DNA of 64,000 nt from Actinomycetes bacterium. GTDB lineage: Bacteria; Actinomycetota; Thermoleophilia; Solirubrobacterales; JACPNS01. Each line of letters opens with the position of its first letter. The first letter of the stretch is position 1. This document shows positions 43,685 through 51,838 of this stretch, piece after piece. The position numbers and the translations under genes are program-made. The notes below the pieces were generated by a model that had not been told where the DNA came from, did no database searches, and worked only from the letters and a program-made list of their open reading frames with translations. Location of the stretch: positions 128,243-192,242 of the forward strand of contig JAEYBE010000048.1 in the NCBI GenBank assembly GCA_023404495.1. The letters are read 5' to 3'.

Positions 43685-44473
43685 ATGGGCATCCTCGAGG
43701 GCAAGAAGCTGCTGATCACTGGTGTGCTGACGCCGCAATCGTTGGCGTTCCACGTCGCGCAGCGCGCACAGGAAGAAGGGGCGACCGTTGCGCTTTCTTC
43801 GTTTGGCCGGATGATGTCCTTGACTGAGCGCACGGCCAACCGGTTGGATGGCGATGTGGCGCTTGTGGAGTTGGATGTCAACGACGAGGCGCATCTGGCC
43901 GCGCTTCCGGACGCGGTTTCTGGGGCTCTGGGTGGTTTGGACGGCGTGCTGCATGCGATCGCTTTTGCTCCTGAGGACGCGCTTGGCGGCAAGTTCATGA
44001 GCGCGCCGGCTGATAGCGCGGAGCTTGCGTTTCGGACTTCGGCGTACTCGTACAAGGCGGTCGCGGGCGCGTTGCTTCCGCTGCTCTCGGAGGGCGACGA
44101 TGAGGGGGCACTGGTCGGCCTTGACTTCGACGCCACCGTCGCCTGGCCGATCTACGACTGGATGGGAGTCGCCAAGGCCGCGCTCGAATCGGTCAACCGG
44201 TATTTGGCGCGCGATCTTGGCCCGCACGGAGTGCGCTCAAACCTCGTGAGCGCGGGACCGCTGCGCACGATGGCGGCCAAGGGCATCCCCGGCTTCAAGG
44301 ACCTCGCTGAGATGTGGCCCGCCCACGCACCGCTGGGCTGGGACATCGAAGACCCGATCCCGGTCGCAAACACCGTCTGCTTCCTGCTTTCCGACCTCGC
44401 CCGCGGCATCAGCGGCGAGATCGTCCATGTAGACGGCGGCTTCCACGCGGTGGGAGCCCCGAATCCCGCGTAA
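43685..44473 (+). CDS. fabI: Enoyl-ACP reductase (FabI/InhA-like)
   Basis: A 262-residue NADH-dependent enoyl reductase. It resembles mycobacterial InhA in GILEGKKLLITGVLTPQSLA, LELDVNDEAHLAAL, GLDGVLHAIAFAPEDALGG, the catalytic region IYDWMGVAKAALESVNRYLA (Tyr...Lys), GVRSNLVSAGPLRTMAAKGI and HVDGGFHAVGA. It completes each elongation cycle. ATG 43685 is chosen because the family starts with this segment and the upstream frame shadows fabF. The stop codon lies inside the left arm of a large palindrome. Confidence 0.92.
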   Translation: MGILEGKKLLITGVLTPQSLAFHVAQRAQEEGATVALSSFGRMMSLTERTANRLDGDVALVELDVNDEAHLAALPDAVSGALGGLDGVLHAIAFAPEDALGGKFMSAPADSAELAFRTSAYSYKAVAGALLPLLSEGDDEGALVGLDFDATVAWPIYDWMGVAKAALESVNRYLARDLGPHGVRSNLVSAGPLRTMAAKGIPGFKDLAEMWPAHAPLGWDIEDPIPVANTVCFLLSDLARGISGEIVHVDGGFHAVGAPNPA

Positions 44474-44555
44474 CACGTAGACAAGGGGCAGATCTTCCAT
44501 CGGCCGACCCCGAGGGGTCGCCTCATGGAAGATTTGAGGCTTACCTACGTGTTAC
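44470..44555. repeat. Triple-nested palindrome between fabI and ftsE
   Basis: Outer arms GTAACACGTAG (44470-44480) and CTACGTGTTAC (44545-44555), 11 bp perfect. Middle arms CAGATCTTCCAT (44489-44500) and ATGGAAGATTTG (44525-44536), 12 bp with one G-U. Inner hairpin CGACCCC-GA-GGGGTCG (44505-44520). The RNA could fold into one 86-nt rod with internal loops. It may terminate FAS-II transcripts or act as a leader for ftsEX. The outer left arm overlaps the fabI TAA. Confidence 0.75.
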
Positions 44556-44657
44556 AGCCTCGCGTCGACCAGCTGGGCCTGCACGACCGCAGTCACCAAC
44601 CCAATCAACCGGCGCCACTTAGAAGGGAACGCGCCAAGCTTGCGGAAGAAAAGGCCG

Positions 44658-45419
44658 ATGAACGCAGGACAGGACTTGCGCAAGATGGGCTCGCCCGTGA
44701 TCGAGTTTGATCACGTGTCGAAGGTCTACGACGACGGCACGGTAGGGCTCGAAGGGGCCTCGACCGTCATCCGCGAGGGCGAATTCGTCTTCCTCGTCGG
44801 ACCGACGGGCTGCGGCAAATCGACCTTCATCCGCCTGATGATGAAGGAGTTTGACGCCAGCGACGGGCATCTCTACATCGCCGGCCGCGAGATCACGCAC
44901 ATGGATCCCAAGCGGATCCCCTTCCTTCGCCGCAACATCGGCGCGGTCTTCCAGGACTTCAAACTGCTGCCCAACCGCACGGTCTACGACAACGTCGCGT
45001 ACTCGCTGCTGGTGACCGGGGCCAAGCGCGAAGAGATCCGCCAGAAGGTGCCGCACATTCTGCGCCTGGTGGGCCTCTCGACCAAACTTCACAACTACCC
45101 GGACCAGCTCTCGGGCGGCGAACAGCAGCGCGTCAGCATCGCCCGCGCGTTCGTCAATCACCCGCCATTGCTGATCTGCGACGAGCCGACCGGAAACCTC
45201 GACCCCGAGACGTCGCTGGGCATCATGCAGCTGATCTACCGCATCAACCGCACGGGCACCACCGTCGTGGTCGCAACCCACGACAAGCAGATGGTCGACC
45301 GCATGCGCCGCCGCGTCATCGAACTAAAGGACTCGCGGATCATCCGCGACGAGCGCGGCGCCGGCTACACACGCGAATTCGATGCGATCAACGACACGCA
45401 CCAGGTCGACGCCGCATGA
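44658..45419 (+). CDS. ftsE: Cell-division ATPase FtsE
   Basis: A 253-residue ABC ATPase. IEFDHVSKVYDDGTVGLEGA, Walker A VGPTGCGKSTFIRL, Q-loop AVFQDFKLLPNRTVYDNVAY, signature LSGGEQQRVSIARA, Walker B LLICDEPTGNLDPET and VVVATHDKQMVDR. With FtsX it controls wall hydrolases at the septum. Start uncertain: ATG 44658 has AAAAGG about 8 nt upstream; ATG 44685 would begin nearer the domain. The stop overlaps ftsX (ATGA). Confidence 0.93.
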   Translation: MNAGQDLRKMGSPVIEFDHVSKVYDDGTVGLEGASTVIREGEFVFLVGPTGCGKSTFIRLMMKEFDASDGHLYIAGREITHMDPKRIPFLRRNIGAVFQDFKLLPNRTVYDNVAYSLLVTGAKREEIRQKVPHILRLVGLSTKLHNYPDQLSGGEQQRVSIARAFVNHPPLLICDEPTGNLDPETSLGIMQLIYRINRTGTTVVVATHDKQMVDRMRRRVIELKDSRIIRDERGAGYTREFDAINDTHQVDAA

Positions 45420-46312
45420 ACTTCCGTTTCTTCACCAACGAGGCACTGCGCACGCTGAGGCGCAACTCCGCGCCGAGCATCGCCGCGTTCCTGACCGTGA
45501 TGGTCACGACCCTCGTGCTCGGTGTCTTCATTCCGATCACGAACATCGCCACCGGCGCGGCCAACGACGTACGCAGCCGCCTGATGGTCGAAATTTTCCT
45601 CAAGGACGCCGCAACGCAGGCTCAGGTTGCCGAGCTGAAGACCAAGCTCCAGGACCTCTCTTACGTCAAGTCCGTGGAGTACGTCTCCAAGGCAGAAGCA
45701 AAGGAAAGCCTGACCGGCACGCTCAAGAACGCCAGCGAGCTGCTTGGCAAGAACCCGCTCCCGGCCTCCTACCGCGTAACTCCGACCGACCCCGACGACG
45801 TCGACAAGATCGTCGCCGCCGTGCAGTCGGGCACCGCCTCTTCGGGCAAAGTCACCTACATCAGCCCGGCGATCGACGACGTGCAGAACCGTGAAGATCA
45901 GACCGACAAGATCCTCACGATCACCGGCGGCGTGAAGTTTGCGATGTGGGGTCTTGCGATCCTGCTCGTGCTCACAACCGCGCTGCTCGTGGGCAACACG
46001 ATCCGGCTTTCGATCTACGCGCGCCGACGCGAGGTCGAGGTGATGCGCATGGTCGGTGCAACGAGTTGGTTCATCCGCTGGCCATTCGTGATCGAGGGGG
46101 TGTTCGTCGGCGCGGCCGGAGGACTCACTGCGATCTTGCTGCTGCTCCTGTTCAAAGAGACGATCATCGATCCGGTGTCCGACAAGTTTGCGCTCTTCGC
46201 CGCGCCCGACACAATCAACTTCTGGGCGCTGACTCTCGTTTTGATGCTCTCCGCCGTCGCGATTTCGGCTGCGGGCTCGGGCCTGACACTGCGGCGCTTC
46301 CTGCGCGTTTGA
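45416..46312 (+). CDS. ftsX: Cell-division protein FtsX
   Basis: A 298-residue membrane protein with four helices: about 24-46, then an extracytoplasmic loop (about 50-165, VEIFLKDAATQAQVAELKTK), and three helices in the C-terminal half (MWGLAILLVLTTALLVGNTI; VIEGVFVGAAGGLTAILLLL; LTLVLMLSAVAISAAGSGLT). The conserved cytoplasmic motif is RREVEVMRMVGATSWFIRWP. It transmits FtsE ATPase cycles to a periplasmic or wall hydrolase; the multidomain hydrolase at 36541 or the Ctp protease downstream may be partners, by inference. Confidence 0.93.
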   Translation: MNFRFFTNEALRTLRRNSAPSIAAFLTVMVTTLVLGVFIPITNIATGAANDVRSRLMVEIFLKDAATQAQVAELKTKLQDLSYVKSVEYVSKAEAKESLTGTLKNASELLGKNPLPASYRVTPTDPDDVDKIVAAVQSGTASSGKVTYISPAIDDVQNREDQTDKILTITGGVKFAMWGLAILLVLTTALLVGNTIRLSIYARRREVEVMRMVGATSWFIRWPFVIEGVFVGAAGGLTAILLLLLFKETIIDPVSDKFALFAAPDTINFWALTLVLMLSAVAISAAGSGLTLRRFLRV

Positions 46313-46344
46313 GCCGCCGAGCCATCTAGGGTGCGCGCTTCAAG

Positions 46345-47544
46345 ATGCGTTCCCTGACAGTGATACTCGCGCTGGTTCTTGCCCTCTTCGCGGGCGTCTG
46401 GATCGGCGCCAACCCGAACACACCGGTCCTCGGCGTACTCAAGGACGTCGTCGCGCCCGACAGCGCGACGATCCCGTCTGATCAGGTCCAGAACCTGATC
46501 GAGAACGACTACTACCGCAAGGTCCCGGATTCAACCCTGACCAACGGCTCGATCTCCGGCATGGTCAAAAGCCTCAATGACCCGTTCTCGCACTACTTCA
46601 ACCCGGAGCAGAACAAAGACTTCGAACAGGCGATCAGCGGCAGCTACACCGGCGTCGGCATGGCGGTGAATCAGGACAAGCGCGGCCTGCTCGTCACCGT
46701 CACCTACCCGGGGTCTCCGGCGCGCGAGGCTGGGATCAAGCACGGCGACGTGATCACCAAGGTCAACGGCAAGTCGATCGCCGGGCAGTCCTCGGACGTC
46801 GCGGTTGCGAAGATCAAAGGTCCGGAGGGCACCAAGGTCACGCTCACCTACGCGACGCCCAATCCCAAGAACCGCCGCAAGCTCGGCGCTGAGAAGACGG
46901 TGACGCTGACGCGCAAGGCGATCGACATTCCAGTCGCCAGCGGCAAGCTCTACAACGAAAACGGCCGCAAGGTCGGCTACGTCAAGCTCCTTAGCTTCAC
47001 TGAGACGGCCGGCCGTCTGGTCGCCGCCCAGGTCGAGAAGCTCAAGAAGCGCGGCGCGACCCAGTGGGTGCTCGATCTGCGCGGAAACGGCGGCGGCAGG
47101 CTTGACCAGGCCGTCGCTGTCTCGAGCATTTTCATCCCCGACGGCATGATCGTCGCGACCGACGGCCGCTCCGTCGCGCGCAAGGTTTACGACGCAGACA
47201 AGGACGACTTCCGTACCGCCGCGCCGCTGGTCGTGCTGGTCGACAAGGGATCGGCGAGCGCTTCGGAGATCACCGCTGGCGCCGTCAAGTACCGCGATCG
47301 CGGGCTGATCGTCGGCACACGCACCTACGGCAAGGGTGTTTTCCAGGAAGTGACCGAGCTTGAGAACGGCGGGGCGGTGTCGCTGACGATCGGTCGCTAC
47401 GAGCTGCCTGGCAAACACTTCATCACCAAAGCGGGTCTCAAGCCGGATCTGGTCGTCCGCGAGAACAACAAGACCTCGGGCGACGAGCAGCTCGACGCGG
47501 CCTTCGCGGTGCTCGCGAGGTTCAAGAGCAGCGCAGGCAAGTGA
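46345..47544 (+). CDS. C-terminal processing peptidase (S41, CtpA/Prc-like)
   Basis: A 399-residue exported protease: signal or anchor at about 3-20, PDZ domain (about 95-180, YTGVGMAVNQDKRGLLVTVT; SPAREAGIKHGDVITKVNG), and S41 catalytic domain with Ser in LVDKGSASASEITAGAVKY and Lys in VGTRTYGKGVFQEV. It cleaves at non-polar C-termini in the envelope. It lies 32 bp after ftsX, as in many actinobacteria and firmicutes, implying a role in wall or division protein turnover. Its stop overlaps the RNase R start. Confidence 0.93.
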   Translation: MRSLTVILALVLALFAGVWIGANPNTPVLGVLKDVVAPDSATIPSDQVQNLIENDYYRKVPDSTLTNGSISGMVKSLNDPFSHYFNPEQNKDFEQAISGSYTGVGMAVNQDKRGLLVTVTYPGSPAREAGIKHGDVITKVNGKSIAGQSSDVAVAKIKGPEGTKVTLTYATPNPKNRRKLGAEKTVTLTRKAIDIPVASGKLYNENGRKVGYVKLLSFTETAGRLVAAQVEKLKKRGATQWVLDLRGNGGGRLDQAVAVSSIFIPDGMIVATDGRSVARKVYDADKDDFRTAAPLVVLVDKGSASASEITAGAVKYRDRGLIVGTRTYGKGVFQEVTELENGGAVSLTIGRYELPGKHFITKAGLKPDLVVRENNKTSGDEQLDAAFAVLARFKSSAGK

Positions 47545-49439
47545 ACGCAGCGCTCGGCAGCATCCACGCGCCGACTGCGGCCGTGCTGGTGCCAAAGGGA
47601 CGCGCTCTGGCGGCCGCGCCGCTGTTTGAACGCGGACCGAAACTTCAGCTCAAGTCTGAGGGCAAGCGCGGCCGGCCGCTGGCGGCGGGTGAGCTGGTGA
47701 TCGTCGAACCGGCGGGAATCGCGCGCGGCAAGGAGCGCGGGCGCCAGGTGACTGCACCCGTGGTGCGAATCGTCCGCAGGATCGGCAGCGCCGACAATCC
47801 GCGCGACGTCACCGAAGCGCTGATGATCGAGCACGGTCTCGAGCGCAGGTTCCCCGGCAAGGTCGAAAACCACGCGCGCGAGGCCGCCCAATCGGCGGAT
47901 GAGTTTGCGCGTCGCGACCTGACCGGGTTGGCGACTTTCACGATGGATCCGCATGGCGCCAAGGACTTCGACGACGCCGTTTCTGCCCAACGCGACGGGG
48001 ACCGTGTGCGCGTGTGGGTGCACATCGCCGATGTCTCGGCTTTTGTGCGCCCCGGCGACCCGGTCGATCGCGAAGCCCGTCGTCGCGCCACCAGCGTCTA
48101 CGTGCCGAACATGGTCGAGCCGATGCTGCCCGAGGCGCTCTCAAACGACGCCTGTTCGCTCGTGCCCGGCCAAGTCCGCCGGGCGGTCACTGCCGAGATG
48201 CTCTTCGACGGTCCCGCTTGCGCCCACGCATCGTTCTATCGCTCGCTGATCCGCTCAGACGCCCGCCTGACCTACGGAGAGGTCGATGAGGTCTTCGCGG
48301 GCCGCGTGCAGGCGCAGGCACCTTGGGACGCGCCACTGGCGCTTGCCCGAGAGGTCAGCGCCGCGCTCCAGGCGGATCGCGAAACCAAGAAGGCCCTTGA
48401 GGTCGAGTCCAGTGAGCCCGCCTTCGAGTTCGACAAGGTCGGCGCGCCCACCGAGATCCACGCAGAGCAACAGACCGAATCGCACCGCGTGATCGAGCAC
48501 CTGATGATCGCCGCCAACGAGGCGGTCGCCCGGCATCTGCAGAAGAACCATGTGCCCGCGCTCTACCGCGTGCACGAGAAACCCGAGGTATCAGCCGTCG
48601 AACGTGTTGCCGGGCAGCTTGAGTCGCTTGGCGTGGCGCTGCCGCCGATCCCCGAGCAGTTCACGCCGCAGGAGGCCGAAGGAATCGTGGGGGAGATCAG
48701 CGCCGCGGTCGCGCGGCACGTGCGCAACAGTGGCAAGGGTTCGGCAGCGCTCACGTCGCTGGTTCTGCGCTCGCTGAAGCAGGCGCACTACTCGCCGAAG
48801 AATCTCGGACACTCGGGCTTGAGATCGGCCAACTACTGCCACTTCACTTCTCCGATCCGTCGCTATCCGGACCTGGTCGTCCATCGTGCCCTGCTCTCGG
48901 ATCTTGGTCTTGACCAGACTTCGCCCGACCCCGACGAGCTGGCAGACGAAGCAGAGTGGACAAGTGCGCGTGAGCGCGAAGCGATGAAAATAGAGCGCAG
49001 GGCCGACGACATCATGCGCGCATTCTTGCTCGAGCGCGTGCTCAAAGATCTTGGCTGGAGCCAGCCCGGTGGCACTTCCGCCTTCAATCCCAGCAGCAAG
49101 CGCCCGTCGGCCAACCGCAATCGCGCGCCGAAGTTCGCGCGCCGCGAGCAGCTCCGCGAGAGTGCGGAGCAGGGTCCCACCTTCGATGGCGAGATCATCG
49201 GCTTGATCGGCGGCGGTCTGTTCGTACGGTTCGGCGCCGGGCTGGAGTTTGAGGGATTCATCCCGCTGCGGGAACTAAAGGCCGAGCGGGGCGGCTACTG
49301 GAATCTCAACGAGTTCGAGACGGCGTTGGTGGACGAGAACAGCGGCCAAGCGCTGGCGCTCGGTGACCCGATTGAAGTGGCGGTGCTCGACCTACAGCCC
49401 GCGCGCGGCCGCGTCGACCTGCTACCTGTGAGCGCCTGA
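47541..49439 (+). CDS. rnr: RNase R/RNase II-family exoribonuclease
   Basis: 632 residues; 3'-5' exoribonuclease. N-terminal cold-shock-like region (about 1-105), RNB domain (about 120-470: DLTGLATFTMDPHGAKDFDD with catalytic Asp residues; VWVHIADVSAFVRPGDPVD; SVYVPNMVEPMLPEALSN; NYCHFTSPIRRYPDLVVHR) and a C-terminal S1-like domain (about 545-628: FDGEIIGLIGGGLFVRFGAG). RNase R works with SmpB-tmRNA to degrade non-stop mRNAs, and smpB follows with a one-base overlap. It is shorter than E. coli RNase R (813). Confidence 0.92.
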   Translation: MNAALGSIHAPTAAVLVPKGRALAAAPLFERGPKLQLKSEGKRGRPLAAGELVIVEPAGIARGKERGRQVTAPVVRIVRRIGSADNPRDVTEALMIEHGLERRFPGKVENHAREAAQSADEFARRDLTGLATFTMDPHGAKDFDDAVSAQRDGDRVRVWVHIADVSAFVRPGDPVDREARRRATSVYVPNMVEPMLPEALSNDACSLVPGQVRRAVTAEMLFDGPACAHASFYRSLIRSDARLTYGEVDEVFAGRVQAQAPWDAPLALAREVSAALQADRETKKALEVESSEPAFEFDKVGAPTEIHAEQQTESHRVIEHLMIAANEAVARHLQKNHVPALYRVHEKPEVSAVERVAGQLESLGVALPPIPEQFTPQEAEGIVGEISAAVARHVRNSGKGSAALTSLVLRSLKQAHYSPKNLGHSGLRSANYCHFTSPIRRYPDLVVHRALLSDLGLDQTSPDPDELADEAEWTSAREREAMKIERRADDIMRAFLLERVLKDLGWSQPGGTSAFNPSSKRPSANRNRAPKFARREQLRESAEQGPTFDGEIIGLIGGGLFVRFGAGLEFEGFIPLRELKAERGGYWNLNEFETALVDENSGQALALGDPIEVAVLDLQPARGRVDLLPVSA

Positions 49440-49921
49440 TGGCCAAGTCCAAGAAGAAAGTCGACGCGGGCGACATCGCCACCAATCGGGAGGCGCGATT
49501 CCGCTTTGAGCTGACCGACCCGGTCGAAGCGGGCATCGTCCTGACCGGCAGCGAGGTGAAATCGGCCCGCGGCGGCGGCATCCAGATGAAGGACGCCTAC
49601 GCGCAGATCGAAAACGGCGAGATCTGGCTGAGAAACATGCACATCGCGCCCTACAAATTCGCGGGCAACGAGAACCACGAGCCCGAGCGGCCGCGCAAGC
49701 TACTGCTGCACCGGCAGCAGATCGACAAGATCGTCGGCAAGCTCGGCGAGAAGGGCTACTCGCTGGTCCCGACCCGTGTGTATCTTGCGGGCGGCCGCGT
49801 GAAGGTCGAACTAGCGCTCGGTCGCGGAAAGGACGTCGGCGACAAGCGTCAGGCGATCAAGGAACGCGAGATGAAGCGCGAGATGGACCGCGCCGGAGCG
49901 GATTTCCGGCGCGGCCGCTGA
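49439..49921 (+). CDS. smpB: SsrA-binding protein SmpB
   Basis: A 160-residue tmRNA-binding beta-barrel protein: IATNREARFRFELTDPVEAG, ITL-type core VLTGSEVKSARGGGIQMKDA, YAQIENGEIWLRNMHIAPYK, RPRKLLLHRQQIDKIVGK, YLAGGRVKVELALGRGKDVG, DKRQAIKEREMKREMDRA (basic tail that mimics an mRNA codon path). It delivers alanyl-tmRNA to stalled ribosomes. It overlaps the RNase R stop by one base. Its RNA partner lies 4.1 kb downstream. Confidence 0.96.
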   Translation: MAKSKKKVDAGDIATNREARFRFELTDPVEAGIVLTGSEVKSARGGGIQMKDAYAQIENGEIWLRNMHIAPYKFAGNENHEPERPRKLLLHRQQIDKIVGKLGEKGYSLVPTRVYLAGGRVKVELALGRGKDVGDKRQAIKEREMKREMDRAGADFRRGR

Positions 49922-49924
49922 GTT

Positions 49925-51655
49925 TCACTTGCAGATCTTGAACTTGGCCGACTTGGTGACCACGCGACCCTTGGGCTGCGCGGTGCTGGGCTTGTAGTAG
50001 GCCTTGACCTTGTAGCGGTAGGTCTTGCCGGCCTTCAGCTTCTTCGAGAGCTTCAGGGTGGTGCCGAACGGCGACTTGGAGACTTTCTTCGCGTACTTGC
50101 CGTTGACGTAGTACTTGACGTAACGAACCTGGCTGCGCGACTTGAAGGACGGCTTCACCTTGAGCGAGCGCTTCTTCAGGCACTTGCTCACGTTCTTCAC
50201 TGAGAGTGAGTAGCTGATGCAGCTCGGTGGGGTGTAGGCGGTGGCAGAGTTCACGCCGATCGACTGGCCCTGGTAGCTGGTCATGTCGAATCGTGTCGAG
50301 CCTCCGTCGGATGGGTCGCTGCCGTCGGTCGGGCACTTGTCGACCAACAGCAGTCCGTTGGTGCCGCCGGCGATGTTGAGCTTGAAGCTCGAGAATCCGA
50401 CCTGCGGGATGTTGTCGAACGTCGTCTGGATCTGGTTGATGTTGACGAAGCGGTTGGTGCCGCGAATGTTAAACTCGATTGCACCGTGCACGTGGACTCC
50501 GAGGTCAGGCAGATTGCGACCCGGCGACGCCTTTACAAGGTACGCCTCGCCTTGCAGGCCCGCCTTGATCATCGGTGTCGTCACCTGCGCGGTTCCGACC
50601 TGAGTCGAGGCCGGGCACTTGTGTGCCGCAAAGTCCTCGTTGGAGCAGATGCGACCAAGCTGCGCGACGTCGATCGTCAACGCGTTTGGGAGCGTCGCCA
50701 CGACGGTCTTGGGCACGGCTGCACCCAGCGGCTCGCCGCCCAGGCCGTCGATCTTCAGCTCCGTACTGAAGGCAGCGTGGCCGCCGCGCTCGCCGCCAGT
50801 CACGACCGAGTCGGCGCCGACGTTGAACGGCGCGAGGGTGTCGCAGTCGGGCGTAGTCGGCACAGCGTCAGTCTTGAAGAAGCCGTTCGTGCCGGTCTGG
50901 AACGGATCGGAGTTTGCGCCGGCGTTCGAGTTGTAGAACTCGGCGTAGCCCCAGGAGTCCCAGGTGTCGCAGCGCGTCGGGTTGGTGATGAAGACGTTGC
51001 CGTTGGCGAGCTTGCCGAAGAGTTTCTGTTCGTACTTGGTGATCTGGATCGGTAGCTCCGCGATCGGGAAGCCGAGGATCGCCACCTTTGAAGTGGTGGG
51101 GAAGGGATCGGTCTCGGAACGAATGCGGAAGTCACCCTCCGGCCCGGACGTGACCGGGTAGAAGCGCGCGTACGCGCGGATCGGCGGTCCGACGTCGAGT
51201 CCCAAGAGCTTCGGTTGGATGAATGCGCCAACGAGTGTCGGAACCTCAGGGTCGGTTTGGATCTCGGAGATCGTGCCGGTCATGTCGTTGAGGTCGGTGC
51301 CGAGCAGCCCTGGGATCACCCAGGCCTTGGCGCTGATCGTCACGATGCCGATCTGGCTCTTCTTGTCGCAGGTGCTGGTCTCGAACTGCTGCTTTGTGCA
51401 GCGGTCGGCGTATGGCACCGCGTTCGGGTTGCCGACGCCGCCGGCGGGCGTGTCGATCAGGATGCGCCTAACCGTTTCCGATGCGTCGCTGTACTTGAAC
51501 GTGACGCCGGTGGTCAGGTCCCCGTGTCCGCCTGTGCGCGCGTCGGTCGTGCCGCCGTACGGACTCGCCGTCACGGACGCCGAGGCCGCGGGGACGAACG
51601 CCATGCAGATTGCGAGTGCCGCGAGCACGGCAAGCCGAGTACTGAGTGAAATCAC
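49925..51655 (-). CDS. Exported protein of unknown function, two Cys-pair modules
   Basis: 576 residues with a clear signal peptide (1-27, ending ASAS). Two related modules each start with a Cys pair and a VG(T/I)-type strand: CTKQQFETSTCDKKSQIGIV (about 80-100) and CSNEDFAAHKCPASTQVGTA (about 335-355). Each is followed by long beta-rich stretches. The second has FNIRGTNRFVNINQIQTTFD, IPQVGFSSFKLNI and CPTDGSDP. A basic C-terminal Ig-like region (YVKYYVNGKYAKKVSKSPFG) ends in KFKICK. GTG start with GGAGGAAAC upstream. No family is recognised; it is paralogous to the next minus-strand gene. Confidence 0.72.
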   Translation of the reverse strand: MISLSTRLAVLAALAICMAFVPAASASVTASPYGGTTDARTGGHGDLTTGVTFKYSDASETVRRILIDTPAGGVGNPNAVPYADRCTKQQFETSTCDKKSQIGIVTISAKAWVIPGLLGTDLNDMTGTISEIQTDPEVPTLVGAFIQPKLLGLDVGPPIRAYARFYPVTSGPEGDFRIRSETDPFPTTSKVAILGFPIAELPIQITKYEQKLFGKLANGNVFITNPTRCDTWDSWGYAEFYNSNAGANSDPFQTGTNGFFKTDAVPTTPDCDTLAPFNVGADSVVTGGERGGHAAFSTELKIDGLGGEPLGAAVPKTVVATLPNALTIDVAQLGRICSNEDFAAHKCPASTQVGTAQVTTPMIKAGLQGEAYLVKASPGRNLPDLGVHVHGAIEFNIRGTNRFVNINQIQTTFDNIPQVGFSSFKLNIAGGTNGLLLVDKCPTDGSDPSDGGSTRFDMTSYQGQSIGVNSATAYTPPSCISYSLSVKNVSKCLKKRSLKVKPSFKSRSQVRYVKYYVNGKYAKKVSKSPFGTTLKLSKKLKAGKTYRYKVKAYYKPSTAQPKGRVVTKSAKFKICK

Positions 51656-51782
51656 TTTTTTGTTTCCTCCGAGAGAATTCCTTGTTGTCGGCGAACACCC
51701 CGAACGCCAACTACAAAGTCTTATGCCCCAGCGGGGCTTCTGTCAACCCTCAAAAATGGGTTGTTCTTGAATCCTTAAACAG

Positions 51783-51813
51783 CGACGGGGCCCGATTGAT
51801 GCGGGCCCCGTCG
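51783..51813 (-). terminator. Strong hairpin after the 51839 gene
   Basis: CGACGGGGCCCG/CGGGCCCCGTCG form a perfect 12-bp stem with a 7-nt loop, 25 bp past the minus-strand stop at 51839. Two weaker hairpins follow (GCCCC-AGC-GGGGC at 51725-51737, and CAACCC/GGGTTG at about 51743-51762). The group separates the two paralogous genes. Confidence 0.7.
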
Positions 51814-51838
51814 GTTCAGCTGAGATTGTCCTCTGCGA

